Source: Microbispora sp. H11081 (lineage in GTDB: Bacteria > Actinomycetota > Actinomycetes > Streptosporangiales > Streptosporangiaceae). Taken from it: 64,000 nt of DNA. The stretch is taken from NCBI RefSeq assembly GCF_012999535.1, contig NZ_JABBWV010000012.1, positions 124,001 to 188,000 on the forward strand, written 5' to 3'. Under the pieces are notes generated by a model. That model did not search any database. It saw only the letters and a program-made list of their open reading frames with translations, and had not been told where the DNA came from. Below, in pieces: positions 17,656 to 27,840 of the stretch. Within the stretch, counting starts at the first letter, position 1; each line of letters begins with the position of its first letter. A program made the translations under genes and the position numbers.

Positions 17656-18713
17656 TCGTCTCCGAATTCGCACGCGACCAGTGGTACGTGGCCGCCTACG
17701 GCCACGAGGTGGGCCGGACCCAGCTCGGCCGCACCATTCTGAACGAGCCGATCCTCCTCTACCGCACGGAGGACGGGCGGGCCGTGGCGATGGCCGACCG
17801 CTGCGTGCACCGCCGGTTCCCCCTGTCGGAGTCGCCCAGCCACCTGGTGGGCGACCGGGTCGTGTGCGGCTACCACGGTTTCACCTACGGCCCTGACGGC
17901 GTCTGCGTCGCAGTGCCCGCCCAGCAGCGCATCCCGCGCACCGCGCGGCTGCGCACCTACCCCGTGGTGGAGCAGGACTCGTTCGTCTGGGTGTGGATCG
18001 GCGACCGGGAGCCAGGCGACACGCTGCCGCCGCGCGCGCCCTGGCTGGCCTCGCCCGACTACGCCACGGTGTGCGGGATGGAGCCGCTGAACGCGAGGTA
18101 CGGCCTGCTCGTGGACAACCTCCTCGACCTGTCCCACGAGACGTACCTGCACGGCGGGTACATCGGCACTCCCGAGGTGGCCGAGACCCCGATCACCACG
18201 GAGGTCGACGAGGACGCGGGCGTCGTCTACGTCAGCCGCCACATGGACGACGCGGCCTGCCCGCCGTTCTACGCCGAGTCGACCGGCATCAAGGGCCGGA
18301 TCACCCGCTGGCAGGACATCGAGTATCACCCGCCGTGCCTGTACCTGCTGCACAGCAGGGTCGCCCCCGTCGGGTCGCCTCCGCCCGCCGCCGACGGCTC
18401 GGACCCGCACGCCTTCCACGTCGAGGTCGTGTACGCGATCACTCCGTCGACCACGGACACCACCTACGACTTCTGGGCCGTGGCCCGCGACTTCGCGCTC
18501 GGCGACGAGAAGGTCTCCGACTTCCTGCGGGACAGCAACCGCACCGTCGTGCTGCAGGACGTCGCGGCGCTGAACACGCTGGAGCAGGTCCTCGCCCGGG
18601 AGCCGGACCGATACCAGGAGCTGTCGGTGAACATCGACACCGGCGGCCTGGCCGCCCGCCGCCTCCTCGCCCGGATGGCCTCCCCGGCGCCCGCGCGGAC
18701 CGCCGTCCGATGA
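17652..18713 (+). CDS. Rieske non-heme iron oxygenase (VanA-like)
   Basis: Oxygenase component of 353 residues. Rieske cluster ligands are Cys51-x-His53 and Cys72-x2-His75. The mononuclear iron site is in DNLLDLSHETYLHGG. Size and sequence match the single-subunit vanillate demethylase/phenoxy-type group, which hydroxylate or O-demethylate aromatic acids using a VanB-like reductase. That reductase is encoded one gene downstream. GTG 17652 overlaps the ligase stop by 4 nt. The substrate is undetermined. Confidence 0.9.
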   Translation: MIVSEFARDQWYVAAYGHEVGRTQLGRTILNEPILLYRTEDGRAVAMADRCVHRRFPLSESPSHLVGDRVVCGYHGFTYGPDGVCVAVPAQQRIPRTARLRTYPVVEQDSFVWVWIGDREPGDTLPPRAPWLASPDYATVCGMEPLNARYGLLVDNLLDLSHETYLHGGYIGTPEVAETPITTEVDEDAGVVYVSRHMDDAACPPFYAESTGIKGRITRWQDIEYHPPCLYLLHSRVAPVGSPPPAADGSDPHAFHVEVVYAITPSTTDTTYDFWAVARDFALGDEKVSDFLRDSNRTVVLQDVAALNTLEQVLAREPDRYQELSVNIDTGGLAARRLLARMASPAPARTAVR

Positions 18714-18937
18714 ACGGGCGGGACTCCGGCGCGCGGGCCGGCCGCACCGTCCACCGCATCCGCTGGGTGCCGGGCACGGACCGGCTGCACGCCTCCTGCT
18801 TCTGCGGGGCCGAGCGGGAGTTCGAGGACCCGGTGGTCCTGTGGGACTGGCTGCTCGGCCATCCCGAGGGCCACCGTCCCGGCGGCGCGGAGGCGCGGGA
18901 CCGCGACTCGCCCGCCCCGGCCGCCGTGCTCGTCTGA
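18710..18937 (+). CDS. small hypothetical protein in the Rieske operon
   Basis: A 75-residue protein whose ATG overlaps the oxygenase stop by 4 nt (ATGA), which supports it as a real gene. It has the segment IRWVPGTDRLHASCFCGAE, then an acidic/aromatic stretch ending LLGHPEGH. The CxC plus nearby His residues could bind a metal, though a full zinc-finger set is absent. Similar small ORFs between oxygenase and reductase genes are sometimes conserved, but I do not recognise a family. The stop lies in the first copy of a 19-bp tandem duplication. Confidence 0.65.
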   Translation: MNGRDSGARAGRTVHRIRWVPGTDRLHASCFCGAEREFEDPVVLWDWLLGHPEGHRPGGAEARDRDSPAPAAVLV

Positions 18938-18969
18938 GCGACAGGGACACGTCTGAGCGACAGGGACAC
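18932..18969 (+). repeat. perfect 19-bp tandem duplication
   Basis: GTCTGAGCGACAGGGACAC occurs twice head to tail (18932-18950, 18951-18969). The first copy contains the stop of the 75-residue ORF; the second lies just before the ribosome site of the reductase gene. Confidence 0.97.
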
Positions 18970-18987
18970 AGGGGGACGTCGACCACC

Positions 18988-19944
18988 ATGCCCGTCACGG
19001 AACCGGAGCTCGACCTGAAGGTGGCGGGCAGGACGCCCGCCGCCGACGGCGTCGTCCTCCTGCGCCTCGTACGTCCCGACGGCGGCCCGCTGCCCGCCTG
19101 GACGCCGGGCGCCCACCTCGACCTGCTGCTCGCGCCCGGCCTCGTCAGGCAGTACTCGTTGTGCGGCGACCCCGGCGACTCCTCGGCCTTCCAGGTGGCG
19201 GTGCTCAGGGAGCCCGCCGGGCGGGGCGGCTCCGCGTACGTGCACGACCGGGTTGCGGAGGGCGACACGATCCGGGTCCGCGGCCCTCGCAACCGCTTCG
19301 GCCTGGCCCGGTCACCCCGCTATCTGTTCGTCGCCGGCGGCATCGGCATCACCCCGATCCTGCCCATGGTGGAGGAGGCGGCGCGGTGCGGGGCCGACTG
19401 GCGGCTGGTGTACGGCGGGCGCACCCGGGCCTCGATGGCGTTCGCCGACCGGCTCGCGCGGGACCATCCGGGCCGGGTGGAGCTGTGCCCCCAGGACGAG
19501 ACCGGCCTGCTCGACCTCGACGCGCTGCTCGGCGTCCCGCGCGCGGACACCCTCGTCTACTGCTGCGGGCCCGAGCCGCTGCTGGCGGCGGCGCAGGAAC
19601 GGTGCGCCTCCTGGCCGGAGGGCGCGCTGCGGGTCGAACGCTTCGCGCCCGCGGACACGGGCGAGACCGGACCTTCGGCCGTGTTCGAGGTGGAGCTGGC
19701 CCTGACCGGCACGACGCTGACCGTGCCCGCGGACCGCTCGATCCTTGAGGTGGTGGAGGAGGCCGGGGTCGCGGTGCTGTCCTCCTGCCGCGAGGGCACC
19801 TGCGGCACCTGCGAGACGGCGGTGCTCGACGGCGTCCCCGACCACCGCGACCACCTGCTCACCGAGGAGGAGCGCGCGGCCGGGGACGTCATGTTCATAT
19901 GCGTGTCGCGGGCCAGGTCCGCCCGCCTCGTCCTCGAACTGTGA
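18988..19944 (+). CDS. PDR/VanB-family oxygenase reductase
   Basis: Electron-transfer partner of the Rieske oxygenase, 318 residues. Domain order is flavin-binding barrel (about 1-105, with RQYSL), NAD-binding domain (about 106-225, with VAGGIGITPIL and CCGPEPLL) and a C-terminal plant-type [2Fe-2S] ferredoxin (about 230-318) with CREGTCGTCET and a distal Cys near the end. It moves electrons from NAD(P)H through FMN to the oxygenase. A GGGGGA site precedes ATG 18988. It ends the island. Confidence 0.92.
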   Translation: MPVTEPELDLKVAGRTPAADGVVLLRLVRPDGGPLPAWTPGAHLDLLLAPGLVRQYSLCGDPGDSSAFQVAVLREPAGRGGSAYVHDRVAEGDTIRVRGPRNRFGLARSPRYLFVAGGIGITPILPMVEEAARCGADWRLVYGGRTRASMAFADRLARDHPGRVELCPQDETGLLDLDALLGVPRADTLVYCCGPEPLLAAAQERCASWPEGALRVERFAPADTGETGPSAVFEVELALTGTTLTVPADRSILEVVEEAGVAVLSSCREGTCGTCETAVLDGVPDHRDHLLTEEERAAGDVMFICVSRARSARLVLEL

Positions 19945-19968
19945 CCCGCCCGGGGCGGAGGCCGCCTG

Positions 19969-20490
19969 TCAGCCGCCCCAGGTGGCGACGGTCTCCGCCG
20001 AGGCGATCGCCGCGTCCTTGATCCGCTGGTGCGTCGTCGCCGCGTCGCCGTCCGCCGTGACCGGGCCCGGCAGCGCGTACACGATGAAGTGGTAGCGATG
20101 CACGCCGCTCGGCGGGCAGGGGCCGGCGTAGGCGGCCGTGCCCCCGCTGCCCGGCAGGACCTCCCCAGGAGACCGGCCCTCGGGCACGCTCGTCTCGGTG
20201 GCGGGGACGCCGGTCACCATCCAGTGGATGTACGTGCCGCCGGGAGCGTCCGGGTCGTCCACCACGATCGCCAGCTCGCGAGCGGAATCGGGGACGCCGC
20301 TCCAGGCCAGCGGAGGCGAGACGTCCTGGCCTCCCTGCCCGGCGCAGGCGTGTTTCCCGGGAAGCGCGGCGCCCTCGGCGAAGGCCGGGCTGCTCACCTT
20401 CAGAGCGCCCGCCGGCGCCGCGTCCTCGGCGGAGCACCCGGGGAGGACGACCGCCAGCAGGGCGGGGCCGATCAGCTTACCGATCTTCAT
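19969..20490 (-). CDS. YbhB/YbcL (PEBP)-family lipoprotein
   Basis: Phosphatidylethanolamine-binding-like protein of 173 residues with an N-terminal lipobox (LPGC, Cys19), so probably attached to the outer face of the membrane. The PEBP ligand-pocket motifs are seen in DVSPPLAWSGVP, DDPDAPGG, IHWMV and GVHRYHFIVYALP. The biochemical role of bacterial members is poorly known. ATG 20490 is selected since the signal sequence follows at once. It converges with the VanB-type reductase gene, leaving 24 nt between stops, and is unlikely to be part of that pathway. Confidence 0.88.
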   Translation of the reverse strand: MKIGKLIGPALLAVVLPGCSAEDAAPAGALKVSSPAFAEGAALPGKHACAGQGGQDVSPPLAWSGVPDSARELAIVVDDPDAPGGTYIHWMVTGVPATETSVPEGRSPGEVLPGSGGTAAYAGPCPPSGVHRYHFIVYALPGPVTADGDAATTHQRIKDAAIASAETVATWGG

Positions 20491-20638
20491 GCGGCCAGGA
20501 TAGGCGGCACGAGCACGCCTGCGTGGCGGAAAAGACGCCGTCGTCCCGGCCGACGATTGTTCACTTCTCGCGATTGCACGGCTACTCCATGTCATCGATA
20601 CTCGTCGGGATGACAGCTGCGCCGGGGGAGGGTCCAGG

Positions 20639-21001
20639 ATGGTGCGAACCAGGCATGGCGGGATGCTCGCGGGGATCGTCGCGGCGACCGTGCTCCTCGC
20701 CGTCCCGCCCTCGTCCGGGGCCGCCGCCCCCGATGCGGCGCCCGGCGCGGTCGATGTGTCCGGTGCGGCCGGTGGCCGGCCGATCGACTGCCGCGACTGG
20801 GCCTGGCCGCAGGCCCACACCGTGCGGAACACCAAGCCCGTGTACTCCCTCGGGAAGTGGGGCGGCGCGGTGGACGTGACGCTCTGGCGCGGCGACGCGG
20901 GCCCGCGCGGGGAGTGGCACTACTGGGCCGCTCTGACCGGACGCACCCGTCCCGGCGACGCGGTCTGGCTTGAGGTGTGGCCGCCGGGCGGCGGCCCCTG
21001 A
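20639..21001 (+). CDS. small secreted hypothetical protein
   Basis: A 120-residue protein with a clear signal peptide (about 1-29, ending before APDAAPG). The mature part is rich in Trp (DCRDWAWPQ, LGKWGG, WHYWAAL, VWLEVWPPG) and has a single Cys. GGGGGAGGG precedes ATG 20639. I do not recognise a family. The 148 nt upstream, shared with the divergent YbhB-like gene, hold no obvious operator. Aromatic-rich small secreted proteins are common in actinomycetes; function is unknown. Confidence 0.6.
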   Translation: MVRTRHGGMLAGIVAATVLLAVPPSSGAAAPDAAPGAVDVSGAAGGRPIDCRDWAWPQAHTVRNTKPVYSLGKWGGAVDVTLWRGDAGPRGEWHYWAALTGRTRPGDAVWLEVWPPGGGP

Positions 21002-21190
21002 CATCGGTGCGGTCCCTTTCCGGTCACCGGCGAGGGCCGGGCGGTCACCTCTCCGATGGCCCTGTGGAGTCGTTTCACGCTCGTCCGGGCCTGCGCCCGC
21101 CACGACGACGTCAGCGCGTGCGGGCCGGACAAGGGAGCGATGGTGGACTGACTCCCCGCCGGCTCCCTGCGATCTCCCTGCGACTTCCCC

Positions 21191-21222
21191 GCGAGGGCGG
21201 GCCCCGGAGGGCCGGCCCTCGC
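21191..21222 (-). terminator. stem-loop terminator of the GH44-CBM2 gene
   Basis: GCGAGGGC (21191-21198) pairs with GCCCTCGC (21215-21222). It lies 12 nt beyond the stop of the minus-strand GH44 gene. Confidence 0.6.
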
Positions 21223-21233
21223 AGGTCATCGGG

Positions 21234-23387
21234 TCAGCTCGTCGCGCAGGGCGAGCCGTTGAGCGTGAACTGCCCGGGCGCGGGATTGGCGCCGTCGTCC
21301 CAGCGGCCGAGGAAGCCGAAGGTCACACTGCCGCCGTTCGCGCCGATCGTGGCGTTGTAGGAGGCGTTGGACACCGTGACCTTCGACCCGCTCTGGGTGT
21401 ACGAGCCGTCCCACAGCTGGGTCACGATCTGCCCCTTGCCGTAGGTCCAGCCGAGCCGCCAGCCCTGCACCGCGGACGGCCCCCGGTTGACGATCCGGAC
21501 CGAGGCCTGGAAGCCGCCCGGCCACTGGTTGGTGACCGCGTATGTGACCGTGCAGGCGGAGGCCGGCGTCGGCGAGGAACTGGGCGACGGGCTCGGGGAA
21601 GGGCTCGGCGAGTGACTCGGCGACGGCGACGGCGACGGGCTGGGTGAGGGGCTGGGCGAAGGGCTGGGCGACGGGCTCGGGGAGGGCGAGGCCGATGGAG
21701 ACGGCGACGGGCTGGGGGACGGGCCGGTGCCCTCGGGGATCACGACGGTGCTGATCGAGTTGGCCGGGAACGTGCCGGTGAAACCACCGGCCCCCACCCG
21801 CACGTCGGCGTCGCGCCTGATGGCCGACGTGTCCGCCGCGCCGTACCGGTACACCTGGGCGGTCGCCCCGCCGTCGCGTCCCCGCACCGCGACCTCGCTG
21901 GTCAGGTCCTCGCCGGTCTTGTTCACCACGACGAGCGTGAGCGCCCCGTCGGACGCCCGCTCGGCCGCGTACACCGCGAGCCTGCCCTGGTCGGCGCTGG
22001 TGGCGCCGACCGCGGTCTCGCCGAACCGGCCGCCCGCGCCGTCGTAGTTGAGGTACATGCGGAAGGCGTACGCTCCCGGCTGGGTCGCGGTGGGCGGTCC
22101 CCACAGGGTGGCGAGGTCGAGGCCCTCGCGGCCGAAGATGCCGAGGATGTCGGCCTGGGCCAGCGCGCCGTTGATGTGGTCGAGCGCGCCCCAGTTGTAC
22201 TCGGTGACGGCGGTCCTGGTGCCGGGATACTCGGCGGCCACCAGTTCCTTCATCCGGGGGATGAGCCTGACCTGGGTGTTGATCCAGCTCTCGTCCGTGT
22301 ACGTGGGGTCCCACAGTGCCCGGGTGGAGCGCAGGCGCAGGGCGTCGGTGGTGGGGTCGCCCCCGGAGCCGAAGGCGACGCCGGACGCCTGCGGATAGAA
22401 GTGCTCGTCGAAGTAGTCGAGGACGCGCAGGCCGTGCTCGTCCTCGTACTCCTTCATCTGCCGCAGATACCAGGTGGTGAACGGAAGGCCGCCGCGGACC
22501 TCCTTGTCCGGCGGGTTCGACCAGCAGTTGGTCCGGCCGCAGGTCTCCTGGTCGAGGCCGGAGTAGTCCCAGGAGGACCAGCCCCAGCCCACCGGGCCGA
22601 GCGTCTTCGCGCCGGGGTCGGCGGCCTTGACGGCGGCGCCGATGAGATAGGCCCTGTCACGCAGTTCGACCGAGCTCGCGCCCTCGGGATGGACGTCCCG
22701 GTGGGTGCCGTGCCAGATGTCGGGCTCGTTGTCGAGGCTGTAGAACTTCACCCCGCCGTTCGCGGCGGTGCCGTAACTGCCGGTGAGGTGTCCTATCCAG
22801 TCCTTCACGTACGCCGCCCCGGCCTCGACGCTCGTGTCGCTCGGATCGTTGCCGGTGATCTTCGTGCCGTCGGGCCGCACGCCGTCGCCGCAGTCGGGGC
22901 GCCACTGGTCGGTCCGCTGCTGCGGGCCGTACTTGGCCACGGAGAATCCGCAGGACGCGTCGCGGCCCTTGGGCACCCAGCCGATCAGCGGCATGGTGAG
23001 GATCGTGGCGGTGCCGGTGCGGCGGTCCTGCTCGACGAACCGGTCGGTGGTCGAGCCGTCCGGCAGCTTCGACGGGTCGGGGTTGTCCTCGGCGATGTTC
23101 TCGAAGAACCAGTCGGAGGCGCGGTTGCTCGTGTCGTACAGGTAGTTGTAACGGGTCGTCGCGTTGCCGCCCCACCGGCGTACCGGGAGGCGCAGTTCCT
23201 TGGCGAGCGTCTCGTCGGCGAAGTTCATGCCGTAGACGTAGAGGCTGATGGGGTGCCGGCCTGTGGTCGTGTCCACCGTCAGCGCCGGGCCCGCGGCGGC
23301 GGCCGCGAGTGCGGGCGGCTGTCCTGCCCCGCCGAGCGACAGTGCGATCACCGTGGTTAGGACGATCGGAAGCGTTCGCGTTCGCAC
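21234..23387 (-). CDS. secreted GH44 endoglucanase/xyloglucanase with CBM2
   Basis: Extracellular retaining endo-hydrolase of 717 residues. A signal peptide covers about 1-28. The GH44 catalytic region carries Glu221 in DNEPDIW (acid/base) and Glu396 in TEYNWG (nucleophile), followed by HINGALAQADILG and a beta-domain. A Pro-Ser linker (21568-21728) joins it to a C-terminal CBM2. GH44 enzymes cut beta-1,4-glucan, xyloglucan or mannan backbones. GTG 23387 is preceded by GAGAGGAGA, so the longer frame upstream is not used. A GGAAGTTTC palindrome lies about 205 bp upstream (23591-23599), like other secreted hydrolase genes here. Confidence 0.92.
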   Translation of the reverse strand: MRTRTLPIVLTTVIALSLGGAGQPPALAAAAAGPALTVDTTTGRHPISLYVYGMNFADETLAKELRLPVRRWGGNATTRYNYLYDTSNRASDWFFENIAEDNPDPSKLPDGSTTDRFVEQDRRTGTATILTMPLIGWVPKGRDASCGFSVAKYGPQQRTDQWRPDCGDGVRPDGTKITGNDPSDTSVEAGAAYVKDWIGHLTGSYGTAANGGVKFYSLDNEPDIWHGTHRDVHPEGASSVELRDRAYLIGAAVKAADPGAKTLGPVGWGWSSWDYSGLDQETCGRTNCWSNPPDKEVRGGLPFTTWYLRQMKEYEDEHGLRVLDYFDEHFYPQASGVAFGSGGDPTTDALRLRSTRALWDPTYTDESWINTQVRLIPRMKELVAAEYPGTRTAVTEYNWGALDHINGALAQADILGIFGREGLDLATLWGPPTATQPGAYAFRMYLNYDGAGGRFGETAVGATSADQGRLAVYAAERASDGALTLVVVNKTGEDLTSEVAVRGRDGGATAQVYRYGAADTSAIRRDADVRVGAGGFTGTFPANSISTVVIPEGTGPSPSPSPSPSASPSPSPSPSPSPSPSPSPSPSPSPSHSPSPSPSPSPSSSPTPASACTVTYAVTNQWPGGFQASVRIVNRGPSAVQGWRLGWTYGKGQIVTQLWDGSYTQSGSKVTVSNASYNATIGANGGSVTFGFLGRWDDGANPAPGQFTLNGSPCATS
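21568..21728 (-). repeat. Pro-Ser linker repeats of the GH44 protein
   Basis: Low-complexity coding repeats giving (SP)n between the GH44 module and CBM2. Confidence 0.93.
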
Positions 23388-23409
23388 GGGTCTCCTCTCG
23401 AGTCCCTGG

Positions 23410-23443
23410 GGTGCTGGGGATGCCGTGGTGCTGGGGATGCCGT
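23410..23443. repeat. 17-bp tandem duplication upstream of the GH44 gene
   Basis: GGTGCTGGGGATGCCGT occurs twice head to tail (23410-23426, 23427-23443), just upstream of the GH44 ribosome site; a degenerate third copy follows. Confidence 0.95.
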
Positions 23444-23590
23444 GGTGCCGGGGCCGCCGCATGCCAGGGGGGAGCAGCCTGTCGCGGCCAGGCCCATCAC
23501 GCTGGCCAAGACCCGGCGGGGGATCAACAAGAGGAGTTGACGGATTGTCGCGGGGGCGCGTTGAGCAGCCACGCCTCCGAAGCCGCGCAT

Positions 23591-23599
23591 GGAAGTTTC
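23591..23599. promoter_or_regulatory. GAAAnTTTC-like palindrome upstream of GH44
   Basis: GGAAGTTTC, one mismatch from GAAAnTTTC, in the interval between the FadR-type gene and the GH44 start. Confidence 0.45.
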
Positions 23600-23689
23600 A
23601 CGACCGCCTCAGGGCCTGACGATGCCCGGCGGACGGCCGGTGGCCGTCCGGGGCCACGCCTGACGCGTCGCCCGGCCGGACAGGACGCG

Positions 23690-24361
23690 TCACAGGGTGC
23701 GGCGGAGCCACTCCTCGACGCCCGCCACGTGGACCGTCGCCCAGGCGCTGGCCACGTCGGGCCTGCGGGCCGCGATCGCGTCGCAGATCATCACGTGCTG
23801 CTCGCGGGTGTCGGCGAGCGCGCCCTCCTGGGTCAGGCCGCGCCACACCCGGGCGCGGGTCGTCGGCCCGGATAGGCTGTCGAGCAGCGAGCAGAGCACC
23901 GGGTTGCCCGATCCCGCCGCGATGCGGCGGTGGAACAGCAGGTCGTTGGCGACCAGTTCCTCCACGCTGGGGTCGCCCGGCAAGGCGTCGAGGATCGCGC
24001 GTAACTCCTCCACGTCCTCGCCCGGCATGTTGAGGGCGGCCATCGCGGTCGCGGCGGGTTCGAGGACGCGCCGCACCTCGAGGAACTGCAGCACGGTGTC
24101 GTCGCGGTGGAAGTCCACGACGAACGACAACGCCTCGAGAAGCAGGTGGGGCTGGAGGCTGGTGACGTAGGTGCCGTCACCCTGCCGCACGTCGAGCACG
24201 TTGATCAAAGCGAGGGCGCGGACGGCCTCCCGCAGGGAGTTGCGGGACAGGCCGAGCCGTTCGGCCAGGTCGGCCTCCTTCGGCAGCCGGTCACCCGGAG
24301 CGAGCTCACCCGACGTGATCATCTGCTTGATCCTGTCGATCGCCGCGTCCGTGACCGCCAC
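23690..24361 (-). CDS. FadR/GntR-family transcriptional regulator
   Basis: Regulator of 223 residues. An N-terminal GntR winged helix (about 8-70, with LPKEADLAERLGLSRNSLREAVRAL) is joined to a helical FCD effector domain (about 85-215) with the conserved metal/ligand His residues in NDLLFHRRIA. FadR-subfamily proteins typically sense sugar acids or organic acids. GTG 24361 follows a strong GGTGGAGGT site. The gene is co-oriented with GH44, about 300 bp downstream of which it starts no operon; it may regulate neighbouring sugar genes, but no operator could be assigned. Confidence 0.88.
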   Translation of the reverse strand: MAVTDAAIDRIKQMITSGELAPGDRLPKEADLAERLGLSRNSLREAVRALALINVLDVRQGDGTYVTSLQPHLLLEALSFVVDFHRDDTVLQFLEVRRVLEPAATAMAALNMPGEDVEELRAILDALPGDPSVEELVANDLLFHRRIAAGSGNPVLCSLLDSLSGPTTRARVWRGLTQEGALADTREQHVMICDAIAARRPDVASAWATVHVAGVEEWLRRTL

Positions 24362-24560
24362 GAAGTCACCTCCACCGTATTCCCCGCGAGCGAGGCGCAC
24401 ACATCCGATCTCCAGCAGTGTAGAGGTGCGCGATGCGACCGCGCGGGGCCGGTCGCCAATGGCGTGACCTCACTTCGCGCCGTCAGACGGTGTCAGGTTG
24501 GGGAAGGGCGTCCCAAGGCACCTCCGATCTCCCGGTCCGCCGGCCCGTCCGTGGACCGTT

Positions 24561-25346
24561 TCACGGCTTGCGGCCGACTCCGCCCTCCACCACCATCCGG
24601 GTGGGCACGGAGTCCATGGAGGGGCGCCATCGCTGGACCGGCACCATGCCGGGCTCCACCAGTTCGAAGCCGTCGAAGAAGCGCAGGAGTTCGCCGCGGG
24701 TGCGGAACGTCGAATGCGCGGGGGTGTTCGCCGTCGCGGCCTTCAGGCTCTCGACGGCCTCTGCGTCGCTCTCCGCGGCCATGTTGGAGATGGCCACGTG
24801 GCTGCCGGGCGCCATGCGGTCGCGCCACCGGGCGACGATGCCGTGGGCGTCCTCCTCGTCGGAGACGAAATGGAGAACGGTGACGAACAACAATCCGACG
24901 GGCTCGGCGAAGTCGATCAGCGCCCGGAGGGCGGGGTGGTCCATCACCGCCCCGGGGCGGCGGATGTCCTCCTCGATGGTCGCCACAAGGGAGTCGGACG
25001 TCAGCAGCGCGTCGTTGTACACCTTCACGACCGGATCGTTGTCCACGTAGACGACCCGCGCGGACGGGTGGACCTCCTGCGCGATCTCGTGCACGCTCGG
25101 CGACGTGGGGATGCCCGCGCCCAGGTCGACGAACTGCCGGATGCCCTGCTCGGCCATGAACCGCACGGCCCGGGTCAGGAAGGCGCGGTTCGCCCTCGCG
25201 ACCGATCGTGTGTCGGGCGCCAGCGCCAGCAGCCTCCGGGCGACCATCCGGTCGATCTCGAAGTTGTCCTTGCCGCCCAGCAGGTAGTCGTACACCCGGG
25301 CGCTACTGGGCACCTCAGGGTTGGTGCCGACCGGTACTTTCGCCAC
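24561..25346 (-). CDS. SAM-dependent methyltransferase (actinobacterial DUF574 family)
   Basis: Predicted Rossmann-fold methyltransferase, 261 residues, of the family formerly DUF574. Family hallmarks are SARVYDYLLGGKDNFEIDR near the N-terminus, a SAM site in FVDLGAGIPTSPSVHE, the acidic loop VVYVDNDPVV and TVLHFVSDEED. GTG 25346 lies 8 nt after GGGAGA. Many paralogues occur in Streptosporangium-like genomes; substrates are unknown. A paralogue starts at 31804 with the same motif layout. It is downstream of the GH27 gene but separated by two hairpins, so probably transcribed independently. Confidence 0.88.
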   Translation of the reverse strand: MAKVPVGTNPEVPSSARVYDYLLGGKDNFEIDRMVARRLLALAPDTRSVARANRAFLTRAVRFMAEQGIRQFVDLGAGIPTSPSVHEIAQEVHPSARVVYVDNDPVVKVYNDALLTSDSLVATIEEDIRRPGAVMDHPALRALIDFAEPVGLLFVTVLHFVSDEEDAHGIVARWRDRMAPGSHVAISNMAAESDAEAVESLKAATANTPAHSTFRTRGELLRFFDGFELVEPGMVPVQRWRPSMDSVPTRMVVEGGVGRKP

Positions 25347-25422
25347 AGCCGTCTCCCGTCCCCCCGAGATCCTTCGGTGATCATAATCCGAGGGTGCACC
25401 CGTACGGCAGCCCGGGCGGAGC

Positions 25423-25453
25423 GGCGACCGCCCCCAAGATGGGAGCGGTCGCC
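25423..25453 (-). terminator. hairpin 1 downstream of GH27
   Basis: GGCGACCGC (25423-25431) pairs with GCGGTCGCC (25445-25453) around a 13-nt loop. Confidence 0.5.
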
Positions 25454-25464
25454 GGGGACGGGCC

Positions 25465-25486
25465 GCGTGCCGGCGAGCCGGCACGC
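25465..25486 (-). terminator. hairpin 2, probable GH27 terminator
   Basis: GCGTGCCGGC (25465-25474) pairs perfectly with GCCGGCACGC (25477-25486), 26 nt after the GH27 stop. The closing turn is only 2 nt, so the upper pairs probably open. Confidence 0.65.
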
Positions 25487-25512
25487 GGGTCAGCGTCCGC
25501 CTGAGATCCTGT

Positions 25513-27771
<2,259 letters not shown>

Positions 27772-27802
27772 TCATCCGATCCGGATGGCGGCACCACAAG
27801 AA

Positions 27803-27818
27803 TTGTTAACGCTAACAA
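27803..27818. promoter_or_regulatory. LacI-type operator upstream of GH127
   Basis: TTGTTA-acgc-TAACAA, a perfect 6+6 bp dyad, 13 bp before the AGGAGG ribosome site of the GH127 gene. A bound repressor here would block elongation or initiation. Confidence 0.65.
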
Positions 27819-27840
27819 AGTGAGCTGCCCAGGAGGCCAC

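Noticed and set aside
14911-17673. A 920-codon minus-strand open frame.
   Set aside because: It is fully antisense to the MHS transporter and acyl-CoA ligase, both with clear family motifs.
23388-23462. A longer N-terminus for the GH44 protein.
   Set aside because: It would run through a tandem repeat; GAGAGGAGA just before GTG 23387 and the signal peptide after it decide the start.
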